A stretch of 64,000 nt of DNA from NCBI GenBank assembly GCA_963513935.1, contig OY740772.1, forward strand, positions 8,388,607 through 8,452,606, read 5' to 3'. Positions within the stretch are counted from its first letter, which is position 1, and every line of letters begins with the position of its first letter. The notes under the pieces are model-generated. The model made no database searches. It was not told where the DNA came from and was given only the letters and a program-made list of their open reading frames with translations. Of this stretch, positions 57,738-64,000 are shown piece after piece. The position numbers and the translations under genes were made by a program. This DNA is from Aphrophora alni (lineage: Eukaryota; Arthropoda; Insecta; Hemiptera; Aphrophoridae).

Positions 57738-58556
57738 AATGTATATCTATTTTAACAATTCCGTTATCTGTCTTCCACTATTTTAACAATCCCGTTGTCT
57801 GTACGCCATTATTTTAACAATTCCGTTATCTGTCTTCCACTATTTTAACAATTCCGTTATCTGTCCACAGCTGTTTTTAAATCCCGTTATCTGTCTTCCA
57901 CTATTTTAACAATCCCGTTATCTGTACGCCACTATTTTAACAATTCCGTTATCTGTACGCCACTATTTTAACAATTCCGTTATCTGTCTTCCTCTATTTT
58001 AACAATCCCGTTATCTGTACGCCACTATTTTAACAATCCCGTTATCTGTACGCCACTATTTTAACAATTCCGTTATCTGTACGCCACTATTTTAACAATT
58101 CCGTTATCTGTCTTCCTCTATTTTAACAATCCCGTTATCTGTATGCCACTATTTTAACAATTCCGTTATCTGTCCACCACTATTTTATATATCCCGTTAT
58201 CTGTCTCCCACTATTTTAACAATCCCGTTATCTGTACGCCACTATTTTAACAATTCCGTTATCTGTCCACAGCTGTTTTATAAATCCCGTTATCTGTCTT
58301 CCACTAATTTAACAATGCCGTTATCTGTACGCCACTATTTTAACAATTCCGTTATCTGTACGCCACTATTTTAACAATTCCGTTATCTGTCCACCACTAT
58401 TTTATATATCCCGTTATCTGTCCACCACTATTTTATATATCCCGTTATCTGTCTTCCACTATTTTAACAATCCCGTTATCTGTCCACCACTATTTTATCC
58501 ATTTTGTTTTCTGTCCGCCACTATTTTATAAATCCCTTTGTCTGTCCGCCACCAAC
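57738..58556. repeat. Minisatellite, 31-bp unit, about 26 copies
   Basis: Unit CCGTTATCTGTACGCCACTA then TTTTAACAATT, with variants (TCTTCCAC, TCCACCAC, TCCACAGC). Variant order repeats at longer scale (the CCACAGCTG unit near 57866 and 58267 is followed by the same neighbours). The last two units read TCCGCCAC, like the inverted copy downstream. Confidence 0.97.
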
Positions 58557-58751
58557 TCTTACAGGGAAACACAGTTGTAATTTTATTGACCCGATCACAA
58601 GAGTTCATACAAACACAGTAGAAAGAATGTGAGGATTTGCAAAATCGTCCGTGAAAAGTCCAGTTTATAAAATGTATTTAACAGTTTTTTATTTATTAAA
58701 ATACTTCCTTCAAATTCCTGTGTAGAATTATCCTAACCGAAATAGAGTTAG

Positions 58752-58783
58752 TGATAAAATAGAGTGGCGGTCAGATAACGGGA
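58752..58783 (-). repeat. Single inverted unit of the 31-bp minisatellite
   Basis: The reverse complement reads CCCGTTATCTGACCGCCACT then CTATTTTATC, matching the array unit with one substitution and a one-base insertion in its conserved part. The array and this unit could be opposite ends of one inverted-repeat element. Confidence 0.85.
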
Positions 58784-58789
58784 CCTAAC

Positions 58790-60900
58790 AGTTATGTCTA
58801 CCAGCCTTTACGAGATTTAGAAATAAGGATCTTTGCAACTAGGCTGATAGACGTACAAGGTTTTTAAAAGTTTTATTTTATTTTTTAAATGGCGGCCACT
58901 CAGTACATTACATCACTCTTCCAAAACGTAAACAACAAACGGGTACTCCGACAGGAGCACATTGTGTACTCTGAATAAAAAGTTCTAAAAAAAGACCACA
59001 ATGAAAACTGAAATTTAATTCTGTACAACCTGAAAAAAGGGGATGTTTTTTCTGACCAAACAAATTTAAAAACATTGCCTACTATTTTTGTGATTTTTTT
59101 TTTTTTGTATATGAATTAAAACCATTTTGAGTATCATAGTCTTACAAAAATTTATGAATTTATAAAATGTTATATACTTAACAGCTACTCTGATTTCTGT
59201 TTGTGAATTACTAAAATTTAATATCACTTTCATGTAACTTAACTCTATGAATTAAGGTAAAACAGTAGTTGGAATATTTACGTTTCTGAAAAAGAAAGTG
59301 GTTTATTGTTTATAAAACTATTCTTAACTTATCATTTTAGACTTATCTTCTACCAAAATCCAAAACACGTTTTGTGTTTATATTATAGACGGTTCGAACA
59401 ATTTTATTGCAATTTTCAAAAAAATTGATGTAGTTGTGTACTTCTAAATCCCTGTTACATTAAATCAACTTTATTGTTAATATCTTTTTTTTAAATATAT
59501 TTTTAGTTTATTTTGATAATATTTTTACCATTTTTTTTACACAATCCCACCGAACTCGTAGCTCCCAAAAAAAAAATGTTAAGGTACTGCCCGCATGCTT
59601 TTACAAACTGCTGCTAATCATTTAACTTTTTCTTTTCTGTCTAGAGATGCCTGCTTTCTGTCTCTCTCTATCTTTCTCTCTATGTTTATTGGTTGGTGTT
59701 GCTAGCTTTAGCATCTATCTGTCTGCCTGAGGCACTTCTGGACTTCTCATCTATGCTTATATTTATCACGTAATCACTGTTCTTGTATTTGTTTTTGCTA
59801 TATTTTAGCATTTATGTCTGCATGAATGGCGAGAGAATGATGTGTTTTATAAATAGTGTTTAGCATCTAATGTGAAACTCTCTAAACTGCACAAAATAAT
59901 CAAATCTAATAAAATATATTTAAGCTGTCTGCAAATAAATAATATTTGTTAAAACATCAACTCTAACTAAAATCATTTATAATTATATGTATGTGTGTTT
60001 ACATGTAAGTTTTCATGCTAGAAATGTGCATTGTGCTTTTTATTTGTTACAAATTGATTTTAAAATTGTAATTTATAGTTAAACTAAACTGAGTGGAATT
60101 AACATTAAATAATGTAAAATTTTAATGTTTACTTTAAGATGTACCTTAGAGTTGGAAAAAAAATATCGCGTCGTTTGGCTAATTTAAACTGTTAACAAAA
60201 AAAGATTTCGTCTATTAGGACGCGGCGCTTGGGAGAACTTGGCTTGTGGTGGACATGCGGAAATGCCCCACGGAGGGGATCTATCTAAGCATAATATAGT
60301 CTCAGATTTTATTATAAATTTCTGAATTTACAACGCAATGAAAAACCACTGGTTTTTTTTTATTAGTTTTTTTTTCAGTGGATTCAACATTTTATTTTCT
60401 ATCATGTAAATAATTATTTTTATCTGTTATTATTAACTTTTAAAAAAATGAAATCAAGTAAGAACATAGTTTATAACAGCTATTTCCTAATTATCTTGGT
60501 TTAAAAGAATTAGTGTTAGAATTGTCTCCTTTTCAGCGATTTGTAACAAAATTTCGAAATTTCAGATTTGTATGTATATTTTTTAGTAGAATAATTTTAT
60601 GTTTTGTTAATTGTTTGTACATTTCAACAGCTCTACAGTTCATTTTGCTGTAAAGTACTTGTTTCTCTCACCAGTGAAAAGTGACTGGCAACCTATGTTT
60701 AATCGAACCCTGCTCCAACTCTTGACAAACCCCCATACAACAGTCAATGCTACATATTCTTTATTTAAATAATTAGGGAACTTCCAGAAGAATGGAAACG
60801 ATATCATAAAGGCAATCATATTTAATTCATTTGATTAAAAACTACCTTGAGGTCTCATCTTGTAATAGGGACTTTAAATAGGTTCTGAAGTCTATTGTGA
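58790..60900. other. AT-rich intronic DNA, nothing recognised
   Basis: A pyrimidine-rich CTCTCTC tract at about 59660-59690 and a G+C-richer patch at 60218-60285 without coding motif. Confidence 0.5.
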
Positions 60901-60902
60901 CC

Positions 60903-61740
60903 TAAGTTAATCCAGCAAATCCTGATTACGATAGCTAAAACTACGTAAAGGGGGGACGCGATGTGCTTTTTCTCACATATCTGATGAAAAGCAGTCTAAC
61001 AGTCCACAACAAGTTGTTGAGCTAAGCAAAAAAAACTAAAACAGATTAAATTGTTTGTTGTAAAATGTTGACGGAAGTCCTGGTTGCTATGTCGCAGGAT
61101 TAACCCCCCTCAATGGATTGCTGTAGTCAAACCTCTAGGACAGACAGGAAGAAAGAATCTTATCCCGGAGAAATGCATAACTAAATTAGGGACGCAATAT
61201 GACATCAAAACTGATTTATTAACATACTGATATTCACGGAAACAGAAGACGAAACAACACTTTATTTTCAAATAGTTTAAAAAGCTAATCATTTGATCTA
61301 TTTTCTGATATCAAACAAATATAAGTTAATCCAGCAAATCCTGATTACGATATCTAAAACTACGTAAAGGGGGAAACTCGATATGGTTTTTCTCACATAT
61401 CTGATGAAAAGCAGTCTAACAGTCCACAACAAGTTGTTGAACTAAGCAAAAAAAATTTAAACAGATTAAATTGTTTGTTGTAAAATGTTGACGGAAGTCC
61501 TGGTTGCTATGTCGCAGGATTAACCCCCACCCCTCAATGGATTGCTTTAGTCAAACCTCTAGGACAGACAGGAAGAAAGAATCTTATCCCGGAGCAATGC
61601 ATAACTAAATTAGGGACGTAATATGACATCAAAACTGATTTATTAACATACTGATATTCCCGGAAACAGAAGACGAAACAACACTTTATTTTCAAATAGT
61701 TAAAAAAGCTAATCATTTGATCTATTTTCTGATATCAAAA
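60903..61740 (+). repeat. Tandem duplication, two copies of about 419 bp
   Basis: Copies start AAGTTAATCCAGCAAATCCT at 60903 and 61322 and are nearly identical to their ends (TTCTGATATCAAA). The second has a 5-base CCCAC insertion, and each has a matching 60-codon minus-strand open frame. That frame has no recognised motif. Confidence 0.95.
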
Positions 61741-62194
61741 TTATATAAATTTGAGGTTCCTTCAAAATATTCCTTTGAATATATGTTTATAAAATTACTA
61801 AATCACCGTAGGAAAAAATTCAAATTCTGTACATGATTATCTGGGAACTTCAACATAAAGAGCCGTATCCTATTGTTTTATTTCTATGGAGGGCCGAGAC
61901 TTTTTGGACAATCAAATCCTAATACTTTGAGTTAATTAGCACAGTATCCGAATTTTATGTATGAATGGTAGAGATCACAGCTGTCCAAAATTTGATATAG
62001 AATACCAAACGTACCGTGGTTAAATAAATCCAGACATTTTTTACAAACACTTTCGTCTAATTACCAAATGATTTTTTGTGCTGATGTTTTTGGTCATGGC
62101 AATATTTTAGGTTAAAGTATAGATTAAAATTATAATTGTGAACGTCTCGATGGGGGACATTCAATTTCTTTTTTGTTTCGTTATTAATATTAAG

Positions 62195-62885
62195 CTAAGG
62201 ACTCTTATAATTTCACCACGTGTCTGTTCGTCTGTCTGTCTGTAAGTTGCAACCCGTCTACACAAACTAGACTTTTAACCCCTCCGAGATAATATATCAC
62301 GCCTTCAATACCTACTCAATCCATCCCTGGATACACCCACTGTATGATTTTTGTCTTGTTCATTGGTTTTACCAATTGTGATTTATTATTTCCACATGAG
62401 AAGATTAATTTCCACTTCATATACTTAATGGAAATTATCAACGATAAAATCATAACAACCTAAGATAGTGACGCCAAATAGGTTAAAATTATGTCCTTTC
62501 TGACGTCCTTCGAGTCGAATAAAGTGGTTTTGGAATGACGTCAGTCGTCTCTACAGCCCAAACTATTGGACCGATCTTAATGAAATTTGTTTCGTTGGTG
62601 TACGTACATTAAACCAAAGGACGTTATAATTTAACGCCCTTACATTTCCTTTTGTTTGTCTGTAAGTCGCAATTTGTCTATTGTTACAAGACGATAAATG
62701 TAAAGCAGTAAACGAAAATGGTCTTGAGGAACCTAGTTAAGGGGCAAAAATTATGGAATTGTAATTGTATTTTGAAATATTATGTGTGGAGTATCAAATA
62801 AATCTAGGAGTTATTCTGATTACGAATATGTATGTTTATTTGACGAAAAATAATGTGTTAGTGTTAAGTCAAATTTAAAGTGTCA
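62195..62885 (+). repeat. Dispersed repeat family E, copies 2 and 3
   Basis: Two successive fragments: GTCTGTCTGTAAGTTGCAAC (62235) and TGTCTGTAAGTCGCAATTTG (62659). The second continues to ATTATGTGTGGAGTATCAAA, AGGAGTTATTCTGATTACGA and AATAATGTGTTAGTGTTA. Confidence 0.72.
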
Positions 62886-63124
62886 GATATCATCCTCTCT
62901 CCCATCAAACTTGAACATGGCGTGACCTACAAATTTGAAAAACATTAGATTTTAAATTAAATTGCAGTGAGAAATCATATATTCTAGTTTTTTGTATGAC
63001 GAATACAACTTAATTTTTCCACACAGTGAGGAATGCGTAGAGTTTAAGTTTTAAAATCAGTTTTTGTGAGGTGAGACAAACAATTCAATAACTATTCAAA
63101 TATGGATTGCGTTTTCATTGATTA

Positions 63125-63335
63125 GAGTCCATAGCTAAAATCAAGGTCTCTTACCATTTCACGTGGGTGTTTGTCCGTCTGTAAGTCAGTTGCAATCAGT
63201 TTATCGAATTCAAACATTTTATTTTGGGAAATATTATGCTTGGAGTAACAAATAAAAATAGAAGTTATTCTGATTAAGAATAAGTGTGTTTATTTGATAA
63301 AGAAATTATTATGTTGGTGCTAGGATGTTTAAAAT
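63125..63335 (+). repeat. Dispersed repeat family E, copy 4
   Basis: TTGTCCGTCTGTAAGTCAGT, ATTATGCTTGGAGTAACAAA, AGAAGTTATTCTGATTAAGA and ATTATTATGTTGGTGCTA; same block order as the copy ending at 62885. Confidence 0.75.
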
Positions 63336-63339
63336 CTTC

Positions 63340-64000
63340 GTCTTTATAAATACAACTGTCATGAATGCCAACAGATATACAGGATCGTGTGGTTTTATCA
63401 CACGCTTGATCCTTTTGTTGGAAGTTAAGACAGTTACTTGTTTTTTGTAGTGGAAGAATACGCCTGAGTATGGTGATCTGATTCTTGTTGCTATTTAAAA
63501 TAAAATAAAAAAAAACATACAAAATCGAGAACTATAAACAACGCGAAAGTTTAACTAAATGTCGCAAACAATATCAACTTTTTTTTACTTTTATTCAAAA
63601 ATCACGTTCTTTTGTTATATTGAAAATACGATTAAATAACAATATATATTTTGTTATTAAAAAAAAGATAGTATACTTTTTAAATAGCTTTAAATTTTAT
63701 CATTTGAAAGGACATTAAAAAAAATTTAATATTTGAACCCAGTATCAATAACTTTGATCAAAATGGCAAACTGTTACAAACTTTAAAATTTAAGTGTTAA
63801 TTTTAGAGGTTAGTTTAAATATTTTAATTTTTAATTTGTGGTGTAATTTGTACTCGATAAAAGCAAAATTATTCCCTAATAAAACGATTTTGATCATTGT
63901 AAAAACAGCAATTTTTTTGTCAATTGTACTTTTTGTCAATTTACAAAACTTTATTCAACACGTACGAAAAATCGCTTACCGAAAATGCATCAAAAGTCAC
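63340..64000. other. AT-rich intronic DNA, nothing recognised
   Basis: No supported feature to the window end. Confidence 0.5.

Larger units (their letters stand above)
56925..64000 (+). other. PKC intron downstream of the C1B exon (partial)
   Basis: Begins at donor GTTAGG. The next exon should open by completing a phase-1 codon and then encode Cys and a DMNVHKQC-like stretch. No such sequence was seen up to 64000. The interval holds a 31-bp minisatellite, a 419-bp tandem duplication and dispersed repeats. Confidence 0.78.

Noticed and set aside
23478..58556. Minisatellites considered as CRISPR arrays
   Set aside because: Units are contiguous with no unique spacers, no cas genes are present, and the context is an insect intron.

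Overview
The window looks like AT-rich intronic DNA of an insect, probably a hemipteran or another hemimetabolous lineage; that placing is inference. The clues are runs of AACCT/TTAGG-type repeats, Jockey-type retroelements, mariner-like and Penelope-like relics, and split exons of an animal protein kinase C. Bacterial-style gene packing is absent.

The only host-gene coding sequence I can support is two exons on the + strand, 21141-21223 and 56813-56924. Together they encode most of the C1A/C1B (diacylglycerol/phorbol-ester binding) region of a conventional PKC, resembling Pkc53E / PKC alpha. The splice sites are AG/GT, the reading phases join, and the zinc-ligand spacing fits the C1 family. 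The two exons are separated by one intron of about 35.6 kb. Positions 1-21140 and 56925-64000 are then the flanking introns, so essentially everything else in the window is intron content.

The introns are a graveyard of mobile elements. Region by region: 1-1905 is the 3' part of a Jockey-clade non-LTR element on the + strand with one frameshift. 3.8-16.3 kb carries many copies of at least two dispersed repeat families, a 380-bp tandem duplication, and a three-unit tandem array holding AACCT runs. 16.4-16.7 kb is a 54-bp inverted-repeat element enclosing a duplicated segment. 17.2-18.4 kb is a cluster of tRNA-derived SINE-like units arranged partly head to head. 19.5-20.7, 28.9-29.8 and 31.6-31.9 kb are long palindromes. 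23.5-24.4 kb and 57.7-58.6 kb are large minisatellites. Coding relics include a Penelope-like GIY-YIG domain (25.8-26.2 kb), RNase H ends of non-LTR elements (30.8-31.3, 36.4-37.3 kb), a mariner/IS630-type transposase (38.5-39.2 kb) and several reverse-transcriptase tails (11.7-12.2, 47.8, 55.3-55.9 kb). Most of these relics run antisense to the PKC gene.

The most unusual signal is a set of about ten short sites with a shared architecture: CTGANGA, a T, a small hairpin, GAA, a 6-8 nt palindrome (ACGCGT, ACCGGT, ATGTACAT), then H. This resembles the minimal hammerhead ribozymes described in Penelope-like elements. Two elements (39.9-40.1 and 53.0-53.2 kb) carry these motifs as divergently oriented arms. 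These calls were made by eye and need covariance-model testing.
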